64,000 nt of DNA from Dromaius novaehollandiae (lineage: Eukaryota; Chordata; Aves; Casuariiformes; Dromaiidae), in contig NC_088102.1 of assembly GCF_036370855.1 (NCBI RefSeq), forward strand, positions 66,535,601 through 66,599,600. Direction: 5' to 3'. A program made the position numbers and the translations under genes. This document shows, piece after piece, positions 33,801-45,700 of this stretch. Within the stretch, counting starts at the first letter, position 1; every line of letters begins with the position of its first letter. A model generated the notes under the pieces. The model saw nothing but the letters and a program-made list of their open reading frames with translations. It was not told the DNA's origin and ran no database searches.

Positions 33801-36800
33801 AGTGGAAAACTCGCTCTCCAGGGAGCTGGGAGGCCAGCCCTAAGGTACAGGGCTGACGTGCAGGCAGGACAGGCAGAAAGCGTGCGAGGATTCGAGCGGA
33901 GAGCTGAGCAGCAGCAAGTTGGGGAGCTGGGAAGCACAGGCTTGTCGATGTGTGGCTACAACACACACACTGCTGTAAGCCACAGCTGTTCAAGTCACCC
34001 CCATCCAAACACAGGGAGGAAACCAGACCTGAACAATCTGCCAACAGGCTCTCCAACCCCTCGGTCCTGTAGCCTACTGTTTTCACTCATTATGCTGTTA
34101 TTCCTCTCAGCGTGATCTTTGGTGTTTATGCATTGCTTCCTAATCTGCCTCCAGCTCCTCTCACATACCACCAAAGCTGTTCAAGGTTCCCCTTTTCCTG
34201 TCCAGCTCTTCAGGCATCGTGGACATTTCTAATGAAGCAAAAACAAATTGAAAGACTGTCAGGACTAGCTAGGCTGAAAGCACACTTGTTTCCAACCAGG
34301 CTCTTTCTCTGACATTGAGTTGCTCAGCCTGAAGCTTCTTTCTTGTTACCCAAAGCAAATCAAGTCCAGCATATGTTAAAGCAGGTCCCTACAATGCTGT
34401 GATGCGCAGGCAGTTGTGGAGCTTGAGTGATGCTCTTGCACCTCATGGGCAACCTGAGGCTGGGCTTCACAACCACCCTGTTTCCAAGTTTTTCACTTGG
34501 GCAAAATTAAAATACGTAACTTCGTAATCAAGGGGGGCATAGGCTGCTCCAAGACTTGTGGATCACGTGCAGCGCTAAGGCAGCACGTAGGAGCCCCAGC
34601 AGTTTCCCCGCACAGATGGGGATGGTGCTTCCCGGCCAAGCAGCTTGTTCACACGGAGCAGTCAGCCCCAGTGGCCCCGGGACAGCTTGGGGTCCAGCGC
34701 TGCCCTAGAGGGTATTGAAGGAGCAAGCACCCATGGGAACTGGGCTCACACTGTTCCCTCGCTCCTCATGACAGTGCTGCAAATGCCAGGCTTACCACGG
34801 ACTCTCCTGTAGAGACCAGCCAACTGTTGGTTGCAATTTATAACAACTCGCTTTCGCACGAGCGCCTGGGGAAGATTGGTTATGAGCAAGCAGAGCACAG
34901 CAAGCGGCCGGGCAAGCTGCCGTGCACCAGCTCGCTTTGCCTGCCCTCCGGGAAAATCCTCGCCTCCTCAGCCCTCGCTCTGTGCTCCCAGGCTCTCACT
35001 GACAACGGTTTGCGGGCAGACGCCTGTGTGCCACGACTGGTCCCCAGGCCACTTCACTCCTCGTGCGCAGCGCTCGGAGCAGCCAGCTAGCAGCAGCAAC
35101 TTCCAGTCATTTCTCACGGGGACTGGAATTAAGGCAGGAGCCCGGGAGCGGGACTTGCTCGCAGCAAGGCAGCCCCTCGGACGCTCAACGGCCAGCAGAG
35201 CCGGCTCAGCTGCGAGCACGTGCCCCGCACCGCTTGCGGCAACGCTTTCAGCAGAGAGCGCGTCTGGGAGCAGTAGGATTAACAGTGTTGCAGCAGCGCT
35301 AGCTGTAGCCACAAGCCAGTGCTGCGCCCTTACAGAAGAGGCAGCCCCAACAGATGGTTTAAGAAAGTCCCTGGGAACGCCACAGATCCACGGCTCCCTT
35401 TGAGCCATCTCCCAGTAAGAGGGGAGCTCCGCAGGGTCCTTTCGGGGTGTTGGCTGGACCTCGCCACAGGCCACCGCAGGCAGGGCTCTGAAGGCTGCTT
35501 TTGGAGAAGCGATTTGCTGCTCCTGTGACCAAGTCTGTGGACATGGAGAGGTCGTACACTTACCAGACTGTCTTTTATTATATTTAAGTTCTTTCCAGGC
35601 ATTATTTCCCTACAGTAGATATCTACCAAGCAAAAAGGCAGGTTTCAAAAACCCAAGACAGACATTTAACGTCTGCCCAAGATACCAGGCTTGCTCCATG
35701 AGGGAGAAGAAACATGGAGGCCAGAAGGAGAAACGAGTGCAAGAGAAGCTGGCCAGCAGGGCCAGGTGCAGCAGAGCAGAGCCGTAGCCGCAGAGGCATG
35801 ACCTGGGGACTGCAGTCGTGTCTTTCTTCACGTAGCGTGGCATGCAGGCAGCGGGAAAGAAAATCACGTTGACCTCAGTCCTGCAAACACTTCTGCTCAT
35901 ACATTGATGTCAGGAGCATAAGTAGAAGAGAAGAAACCCCTGATACGGCAGCCGCTCTGCTGTCAGGACCAGAGGGAGTGCTTTAACTGCAGCAAAGCCC
36001 TGGCCTGCAAGCAGCCATCTCACCTCACTCACCTCTTGGTCTCCTTTCATCTCCTGGCCTCAGCCCCACCACTTCAAAACTCCATTGCAATACTTATCCA
36101 GGCACCAGACCCAGTAAGTGGGACTTTCTTTTTAAGTTGTTTTTTTTAAAGGGGAAGAAAAACCAACAGAGAGAGGCATTATAGCCCCAAGGGGAATTTT
36201 CTGTTAAAGTCGCTGCCAAAAAAATGACCAATTTGTAAGTGAGATGTTGACACTTTTATAACACAGCAAATATCTTTCTTTAGAGCAGAACACTTCAAGT
36301 TCTTCTTTTTAAGAGATGCATTTTGTCAGGATATCAAGTGCTAGGAAGAAGTGTTGTAATACTGCAACACATTGTCCCTTTCTCTCCGTTTCCCAGTTTC
36401 ACAAACTGAATTCCTTGAAGACTTTGCAAAGGCGTTAGATCCCCTTTAGCAAAGCTCTGTATGAAAAGAACAGGTGAAACCCACTGGGTAAATAAAAGTG
36501 ATTTAAGAGGTAACAGCAAATACAATCTTCCTCTTACCAGCATCATAGGGACAATGGTTTCTTTCCAGCTTCCTGACACCAGCCTGGGTGCAGGGAGGGC
36601 TTGCTTAAATATAAGGACAGCTAATTGCGGTAATCGGCAGCAGCTGCTTCCCGGCGAGTGTTCCCGGTGTTTTGGTTTTGGTTTGCTCTCGTCCTGCTTG
36701 GACTTGAGGCATTACGACTTTGGGCCTCGCTCCTTTTAGAGGGGCTAGAAATGTGGACGGGGGAGTCTCTGCATGGGCTCCCCTTGCCCCCACCGCTGCC

Positions 36801-39800
36801 TATCTCCTCCCCACCACACCTTTAAACTTGTTTCATGTCTTATATCAGCCCACTGCTTCCTCTGTGTTTTGACAATGGGAAAAATAAACGGAAGAGAAAG
36901 GTGGGCTGGGGGGTAGGGGGAAGGGAAGGAAAGAAAATGGAAAATAAGGGAAGAAAGTGAGAGGCCAAGAGGAAGGGGGAGGAGAGGTCTGCATGGGTCG
37001 GGGGGAGCTGGGGCCGGCAGCACGTTGTGCTGGGCTCTATCCATCGAAAAACCCCGCTTGCTGGCTGGGGCGAAGATGCCTCCGGGTCGCCCCGCTGCGC
37101 TCGCCGGCGTCCCGCTGCTCCTCGCTGCGGGGAAGGTCACCTTGCCGGCAGCGCTTTCCCACCGAGTTGTTTTTCTCCTCAGACGGGGTTTGAGCATCTG
37201 TGGTGCTGGGTTCTCCTGGTGTAGGATTTTTAAAGCCAGTCCTGAAGTCTAGAAGTGCCGAACTGGGTTTCGTGTGCCTGCACTGGAGGAGCGAGAGGCA
37301 CTTTGGCTTTATCGGTAGAGACAGGGCCAAACTCCCTTCTGATAAGACCGAATTCGTGTACAGAGCTGGGGCTCTGCTTTAAACGCACTAAGTCTTTTTT
37401 CTCCAGGGCGCTTAACAAACATCAAGGCCTCCAGGGGATGGATAACACCTGCACCCTGACGTTTTTATGGCAGGTATTTTCCTTCAGAGAACTGTAAGCG
37501 TGCTTGCAATAACCTCCTCGCAGCTGCGCGTTGCTCAGCTCGTGCAGCCGAGAAGCAGGTCTTGCACTGGTTATGGCGGGGCGTAGGACTGCGAGCAGCG
37601 GGGAGATGTGCGATGGGACTAAGAGGGGCACTGGAGAAATGCAAACCAGTGCAACAGGTGCCTTTAAAAACACGAGGGTGGGGAGCGGAGGAAGACACGG
37701 CTCTGAGGGTCTGAGCTTACGCCAAAACCATAAAATCGCTGCTCTCTGCACCCAGCATAAATATTCCTCTGTTGTCCATCACAACGTTTTCCATTCCTTC
37801 ATAAGAAAACCCAGACCTGACAGCCTGAGCATGCTTAAAAACTGACAAGGACTGGTCGGCAAGGTCCTCATCCCCTTTAAACCAGAGCCTTGCAAGTTAT
37901 CCGTCCTGCCGGGAGCCAGCTCTCTGCTCTGGACCCAGCATTGCCTCTGCCTCCTCCAGCCCGGCGCGTGTCCCTGACCGATCCTGAACACGTGCAGGCA
38001 CGATACGGCGCTTCAAACAGCAAAACCACGGAAAAGCCCTTATTCTGCAGATTCTGTGCTTTCAGGCCTTGACATTCGAGCGGCTGCACTTCTCTTGGCT
38101 GCTCCAGCAGCTGCGCGTGCTCACGGCTTCGGAAGATGGGCAGCGAGGTCGGCGCGCGAATGCGCTTCCCTGGCCAGCTCCTCGGATGGGGCACGCTGGC
38201 ACTTCACAGCTGCCCTGGCCACGCTCCTGGCTCGTTTCTCCCCAGGGATCACTCCTCTCTTTTGTTATTTGTAAAAGGAGGGCTCAGATCCGCGTGGTGC
38301 CCCAGGTTGTCCAAGACGGAGAAGTCGTCTCCGTGCCAAAGTCCTTGTCTTGGTGTTTTTCAAACCTTATTTTGGCTGCCCAAGGGTTATACAGTCAGAT
38401 CCTAAATTAGGTGCTTGTAATCTAAATTGAATTTAGACCCAGAAAATCCCCTACTTTCAGATGTTTCTGGTTACACAATAACCCTGGCTCTCCTTCTCAG
38501 CAGAGTGAAATGGCAGGATTTTGAAATTCCTTGTTGGTTCATGTTTGCATATAAATGCTGATTTTATCTTTTCTGTACACAAAGTAAACACAAAGCTCTT
38601 TTACAATAATGTTGCCGTTGAAACATGCACCCGGGATGGCAAAACAACTCTGACTTAGAGATGTTTCCAGGCCCAAGGACCGTGCCTTCCCTTTTTAAAA
38701 AAGAAGCCGCCTGCTCCGAGGTGCCCAGCCCGCCCTCATCCCTGTTGATTCAGTCCAGCGCTCGGATTTCGCAAGGCAGAAATAATGCCCAGAAGTAGAA
38801 GCCGGGCCGTGATGATAAAAGATTTCGGTTCACCCCGGCAGCCCGTGCTGGCGGGACGGGGCGGCTCTGAGCGGGAGCAAGTGGACGCGCGGGGTCCAGC
38901 TGGAGCTTCGCCGTGCTCCGCTCCCACAGCTCCAGCTCCCTCGAGTACTTGATGCGAGGCAGACTTACATCTCTTATGCTTTTTTTTTTAATGCTGGTCA
39001 CACAGGGAATGTAATTCAGATTAAAGTAGGGACTTAAAGCAAGGTACCTATTGATGATTAACTCTCGGAGTGAAAACTCTTATGCTGGAGGTTCCTTATT
39101 GTGAAAGAATTAGATCCATTTCTGGGCAGGAGCAAAAAGAAAGGAACAAGTTGTCCAGGGAGGAGATAACTGACATAGATTAAGTCAATTCAGAATAATT
39201 CTTGAATTAGAGTGTCCCACGAAGGGATAAGAGGTGGCTATTCTGAATAAAACCTACCACATCCACAAGCCTGATAGCCTTGGCTACTGAAAAAATAGTG
39301 AAGATTTAAAGCAAAACACATTTTCTAATGAATTCTTCCCCATCGGCAGATGTTGCAGAAACACCATCTCAAAGCAAACAGCGACTGGGTGATGTCAGTC
39401 TTTCCTGACGACTGTAGGAGGATCCGAGGTGAGTGGACGCATCAGTTGTAACCTGTTTTAGGTGGTCACAGACAGGCGAGTTGCCTCCCGCCCGAGGTAG
39501 CTGAGTGCTCGTGGAGGCTGAAACGCTTCCCCCCGTCCAAGGGATCGTCTCTGAAATAACACGTATTCAGTCCATTGTCCCCTAAAGTCCCGGCTGGCAG
39601 AGCTTTCGGTGGCGTCTGGATCAAGCCCATAGTTTAGGGCAACATGTTTTTTGTGTCCTAGGAGTCATGTGGGATTCAAATCCGATTGCATTTGACGTGG
39701 TGCTGCGCCCAGTTCACCCATCGATGTAGGTGAGAGCCCTGCCAGACAACTTGGTAACACGAGCTGTGCTCTTGGGCCCGTGCTGGAAGGAATTGCACGG

Positions 39801-41929
39801 GGACAAGCAAACCACCGCAGGTAGTTCAGGATGATGCAAACATCATTGCCGCAGGCAGAGCCCCCGCATGCCCAGAAATCTGAACATTGGCCAGGACAAG
39901 AAGGGAAGAAGTGTATTAAACTGTCAGGAATGATAGAAAATGCCCATGCTTGTGTCCGGTCTCTAACTGGAGTGACTAGCCCGCGTGAGCACGTCGCCCA
40001 GCCTCCCTCGGGAGGCTTCCACTGCCTGCATTGCTCCTGCAAAAACCTCCGAAGGATTTCAGTCCATTGAGAAGACAGAAACTCAATGAATTGCCCTACA
40101 GCCGTGAGACACGGCCACCCCCTGCCCCACCCCGGCCCCTCCTCCTGCCGCCACCCCAAATTCTCATTGCCCGCCGCAAGCCGCAGGGAGCAGCAAGCGG
40201 GAAGAGAGACCCGCGCCGTTCTGGCCAAGCGTCCGCCGCCTGCGTGGCGGGAGGTCTCCTTTTAGAAAAGCCCCGTGATAAACACTCTCCTTGGGCTCCC
40301 GGAGCCTCCAGCGGAGAGCGGACGTGGCAGCCACGTGGCTCCCGGCCCGCGCTGGCCCCGTGTCCCTGCCCGCGGGCACCAGCACCCGTCCTGTCCTGGC
40401 ACCTCCTCTCCTTTCCCCCAGCGCTCCTGGCTACCCCGGCCTCTCCGGGCAGTGATTAATGGTGCCCATCGATCAGCCACCGCTGTGATGAATGCGGCGG
40501 GCAGTTTGCGATTAACCTTTGGCAGCCTTGCCCCCGCTCCCCCCTGAAGCCCCACGCTGCGATTATCACATGAAATAAGGCAGGATGCATACGGGGCCCT
40601 GGAGAACAGGTCTCCCGGTCTTTTCATATTGAAATGGGGAGATCTCAATTTCTCCTTTGAAGTTCTGCAGGGTTAGAAAACCCTCAGTGTTTTCCTTAGA
40701 TAATGCGGAAGAAAGCCAGCTAGAGCACAGTCTGGGTTGGTGGAAACTGCGGTGCCAAAAGGGGTCAGTTCGTCTGCCTCGTACGGGACGTGATTTATTC
40801 TGAGAGGAGAAAGTGCAAATCCTCGGGGCAGTTATCGCAGGGGACAGAGTTTCGTCTGATCTCTCCCTCTTACTGCACACGTCAGGGTACAGTCGGGAGC
40901 CCCTGGCTGTGCAAGGTGCTGTGCAGGCACACGGTGAAATATAGTCCTTAAAAACCCCCGCAGCTGTTATAGCATCCCTCAGCGGCAGGGCCGAGCCCCT
41001 CCTTGCACCCAGGCTACCCATGGTCTGCATTGGTTTCAACCCAGCTTCGGGAGCAGACGCCAAACTCAAGTCCAGCTCCAGAGCACTCCTGACGGGAGGG
41101 AAACGTTGAGGATAGGTGACACGTGGAGCGGTGGGAAGCTGCTCTTCAGGCAAGGAGAAGAGTCTTCCAACAGTCTTCAGCACTCGCTCGTTTGCTTATC
41201 CTCGCCAAGAGGCTTTGTCTGCAAGGAGTAAAGCTGCTAGGGCTCCCGTCCATGCCCCTGGGGCTCTGTTTGGTCCCGTAGCCGTTGATAAGGATGCAAA
41301 TTAGCCAACGGACTTCAATTAATATCCAAATTGCTTTCAAGAAACACTCTCCTGCTCAAAGTGTTTCTGAGCAGGATTTCGCCCAATATTTGTCTCTTAT
41401 TTGAATGGGCTTTCCGAGCGTTTTGAACTGGGCCGTTCACATCTAGATACATGCAGCCACTTCTGCATGCATGCAAATATCTGTGTGGGAAGACTGGTTC
41501 TAAACTCCCCGGGAGGAAGACTCGCTTTGCTCACGAGTTTTAGTGGAGCTGCAGCCACTACCATCAGTTCAGGGCCCACGACATTAGCCTTTCTCGTTGC
41601 ATTCTCCACCAATAATTTCACGAGTTAAATCCCCATCTCTGCTCTATTAACCCGGGGCTCCTTTCCGCTAAATGCTCCGCAAATGCTTGACTTCATTTTG
41701 ATTAAAAAGGGCTTGGGCTTTGCAAGCGAGCTCTGCCGATGCACCGTACTCCTCGGCCCCGAGGGGCTGCCGCGTTGCGGTGCGCGGGTGCCTCCAGGCC
41801 GGCCGGCCCGGGGTGACTCACGGCCGAGGCACGCGCCCCGCGGGAGCCCTGCGAAGGGCCCGGCGAGGGAGGCCGGGCTCTGCCGCGGCAGCCGCCAAGG
41901 TGGGGCAGCGAGCGCGGCTATGCGCATCT

Positions 41930-42130
41930 CCCTTCAGATGGCATTAAATGATATTTTGCTGCCGCGGCACGACAGGTGGGGAGGCCCGGGCAGGTAAACA
42001 CAGCCCTCAGCGGGGCAGCCCGCCAAGTCTGCTTCCTTACATAAATCTCTCCACTTCAAGGTATGCAATTAATCCCGGCTCCAGCCTCCGTTCACCACAG
42101 GCCTTCTTTGTACACGCGACGCATTAATCA
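41930..42130. promoter_or_regulatory. Candidate enhancer: E-boxes and homeodomain/POU motifs
   Basis: Contains CAGATG (41935-41940), GCATTAAATGA (41941), CAGGTG (41973-41978), GTAAACA (41994-42000), ATGCAATTAA (42063-42072) and GCATTAATC (42121) next to a CpG-rich patch. The unusual mixture of high CpG and intact AT-rich homeodomain cores suggests a constrained element. Function is inferred. Confidence 0.3.
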
Positions 42131-42514
42131 CCAGGGAGGACTTTTGCACCTCTGCTATCGTGCCTGCGTTGCTGGCCGGGCACCGCGCGTAAAGGACCAG
42201 CAGAAAACCAAGCGCCAGCTTGCAGAGACGGGTTGGTGGTGGGAGCCGAGACCCCAAGGGGAAACAGCGCGTGAGCGTGTGTCGGTGTGCGTGAGACACT
42301 GAGCTTTGCAGCAGCTCCCCTGTCCCGCTCCCGGAGACGGCGCTGCTCAGAAGTAACAGCTCCCCACCCCGGGCTGCCTGGGGACATTGCAAGGAGTTCT
42401 CATGAAGCAAAGAGAAGAAAGGAGGGGAGCAGCTCGGCATCGGGAAGCCGGAGCCTGCGCGGGTGTGCGTGCATGTTTGCACGGACAGGGGCCTGATCCT
42501 GGTGGCGTGAAGCG

Positions 42515-42754
42515 CTTGGGCAACAGGCTGGGACGAAGTGCACAAAAGGAGACACTTCTTTACTGGGAGGGCGGCTGAGCGCTGGAGCAGGTTGCCCAGA
42601 GCAGCTGTGGAGTCTCCATCCTTGGAGATACTCAACAGCCGTCTGGACACGGTCACGGGCAGCCTGCTCCAGGTGACCCTGCTTGAGCGGGGGGGTTGGA
42701 CCAGATGATCTCCAGAGGTCCCTGCCAACCTCAACCGCTCTGTGACTTCTGTGA
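42515..42754 (+). mobile_element. CR1 non-LTR retrotransposon, 3'-end fragment
   Basis: Plus-oriented 5'-truncated CR1. Recognisable blocks in order are ACACTTCTTTACTG, GGAGCAGGTTGCCCAGAG, GGAGTCTCCATCCTTGGAGA, CTGGACACGGTC, TGACCCTGCTTGAG, TTGGACCAGATGATCTCCAG, AGGTCCCTGCCAACCTCAAC and the terminal CTCTGTGACTTCTGTGA, corresponding to the short repeats that end CR1 copies. Only the last part of ORF2 and the 3' UTR remain. The left boundary is approximate. CR1 is the dominant LINE of birds, turtles and crocodilians, so this is the main lineage marker of the window. Confidence 0.92.
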
Positions 42755-45700
42755 AACCCGAGCACTGTCCCCTCTCTGCCTCTCCAGGCCCATGTCTCCT
42801 CTCCTGCCCCGCTAGCAGCTCCCGTGGCATTTCGGCCCCGGCGGGCACCGGCGCACAGTCTCCGCTTTGGCTCTCCTCCCCCCATCAGCTCCCTCCCCAC
42901 TGCTTTTGGAAGCAGCCCAGGACCTTGAATTTACCTGGCTTGCTGGCTGCAGGTATGGCTCTATAAATCTTTCCTGTGAAGGAAACGGCTTTAACCGGGA
43001 CGGGGTCAGAAGCGGGGGGAGGCGCCGGGGTTTGGCGGGAAAGCACATCCAAGCCGGAGCAGATGGCTGGCTCTGCTTGGAGCCTGCCCAGCGCGCTCCT
43101 ATCTCCGCGGCCTTGTAAAGATTGCGGCAGCACTTCTTCAAAGCCGCAGGGACTGGCGCGCAGGGAGGCCGCCCGGCGCTGCCCGGAGCCGGCGAGGAGC
43201 CCGCCGGGGGTCAAGGGCCGGGCCGCCAGCCCCGCTTCCCGGGAGCCTTCCCAGTCTGCACGGGAGAGCCTTGCACGCCTCCGCTGCGGTGGGTAAGGCA
43301 GGGTGCGAAGGCAGAGCCCGGAGAAAGTAGCCGCCCGCCCCGAGATAAAGCTGCTGAAGACCAGCGTTAATTAGACGAGGAGAGTGCTTTTGTTTCGGCA
43401 TGTTTATTAATTGTTATTATGACTGTTCCCCCGTTTGTACTGCAGCAGTGCCGACAGGTCTGAATTGGCAGCGGGGAGTCGCTGGGTTCTTGCACCCATG
43501 GGCAGAGCCCGGCCCTGAGAAGCTCGCCCGTGCATACGGGGCGAGGCTGACACCCTCCTCCATCCCAGACCCCCACAACCCCCTTGCAAACTGCTCTTCC
43601 CACCTTGGCACCGCACGCTAAGGGGCTGTTTTAAGCAGCTGGGGACAGAGATACGTCCTTGCAGCTCCCTGAAATACAGAGCAGCCAAGCTCACAAACGC
43701 TGCGTCCGTGCAAGCAGACCTTTGCTGTGGGCAGCCTCAGCCCTCCCGAGGCTAAGCCCAGCCTTCAGGCCCAGATGCTGGCAGCTGGCTCACGGCTGCC
43801 CCGCGGCCGTGCCTGCACCTGGCCCTTGAAGAGGCTCTCTCGGGGCCGTCCGGCTGCCAGGCCCGAGCGGTTGTGCGGCCGGTGGCTGCATCGCTCCCTG
43901 GATCCCTTCCAGGGGCTTTCATGTCAGCCCCACGGAGCTTGTGTTGGGTGGAAAGGCAAGAAAGCTCTCCTAATTAGGTGTGCTGGGCACGGTCGCAGCT
44001 GGCAGACTCGGAGACGCGGAGCAATAACGCAGGGCAGGGTTTCCGCACGCTCTCGAGAAGTGTGTTTTGCTGCTGTTCAGAGGCTCGGCTTGGTGGGTGA
44101 GGACCACGCTGGGCCACTTTCACCAGGACGTCATCAGTGAAGACACCTTCCCAGGGGTGCCACCCCGCATGGGGCCACGGCGGCAGCAGCAGCACAGAGA
44201 CCTCGCAGCTGAGCTTGCTCTTGGCACGAGGGGGTTTTGTGTCCTTCTCCACAGTGGAGGAGGGCAAGCTCTTGGGGTGAGGTGGGCACCACCAAAGAAG
44301 TGCCGTTGAACTGTAAAGCTCTTGCGTTTCTCACTGTCTCTTCCCTGTCTCCCAGCTTCCCAACGGAGGGAACGCTGCCACCAAGGCAGCCGGGCTGCCC
44401 CTGCCCCAGAGGTCCCTCTGCCCCCTTAGGCTGACTCTTCAAATCAGTGCCGGGAGGAAGGTGTTACGTTCCTTGGTTGCTTGAGTTGGGAAAAGGAGCC
44501 CTGGTGCTTTAGCAGGATGCCTCCACGCAGAGACGACGTGCAGCCTATGGCTTGAGTGCTTCTGGAATAAGGAGCTGGCAAGCCTCGGACAGCTGTGTAG
44601 TGAGGTCAGCTTGGAAAAAAGTCTGAAAATCAGTATTTTCCTGTTTTTTGTGCTTCTTTCATCGAAGGGCAGGAGGAAGAATACGAGTGACCCTCCTCAG
44701 AACAGCTCTCCCTGAGCCCTGGCTTTTAGACAACCTTCCTGCAACTGGGGCATGCTGAGGATGGGGCCGGGGAGGGGTGGCCAGGGTCTCCTGAGCACCG
44801 TGCTCCCGAGCGGGTCCACAGTCATTCACGGGGTCTACAGGGCATCAGGTGACCGAGCTGGACACGTCTGGTCTCCGCCAAGGTGGGCACCACTCGCCCT
44901 TTGGTCCCGGCAGGGAGAGGACGCGATAGCTGGTGCCTGCGTGCCAGCTGTGGGAGGATGGATGACACCCGGCTGCCGTAACGCCGGAGTGGCGCGGACG
45001 TAGGTACCACGTGAGGCCGTCAGTGCAAATTTAGCTGCTCACAGTGTTTTGAATGATGGTGAACGGGCAGAGGGGGCCTATCCAGAGTCAGCTTGGTGCC
45101 ACGTGGCCGAGGTTGTAGGAGCCCTAAAGCCACGTTTATTGCACCAGCGGACTGTGGCCTTAGGCTGTAATGGCTTTGGGCAGGAATGATCTTTTTTTCC
45201 CCCACATATACATTTTTAAAACATTTAACCTCCAGACAGACAGGGAGTGGTTGCGTGCCCTCCTCCTGCTTTCCCTTCCTTTGTCATGCTAAGGGCGAAT
45301 TAGCCCTTTCTTTTGTGTGGTCCCTCCCACTCCCCCGCTTCTCCTCAGCTTGGCCCCCTTCTCCTAACTCCTCAGCTTTCCAGGCTTGGCTTCTTGACCC
45401 GTCCCTGGCCTCCGCACCGCTGGTTGGAGACTGGGAGATGGCTCTGCTCCCTCCTGCTTGCCTGCTATCAGGTTCAACCTGCTGGAGAGCAGTGCCCCAG
45501 GGGCGGCAGATTCCAGCTTTCTCTTTCTGCTTCATTTCATGTGAACACGGGCGGCTCTGCCTCGCTCCTCCTCCCCGCTCGCTTCGAGGCCCCGGGCTGC
45601 GCTGCGAAAGGCACAAGGCAGGGCATCACTTACGCACCGGGAATATGTTGCAACAAGCCCAGGAGCCTTTTACGAGGAAGCCTTGGGACTAGCCGATGTG

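Noticed and set aside
40566-41183. 205-codon minus-strand frame
   Set aside because: No domain, ordinary composition for the local GC content, no splice or promoter context.
42069-42848. 259-codon minus-strand open frame
   Set aside because: Its first half is the antisense translation of the CR1 fragment, and the rest lies over a motif-rich non-coding element.
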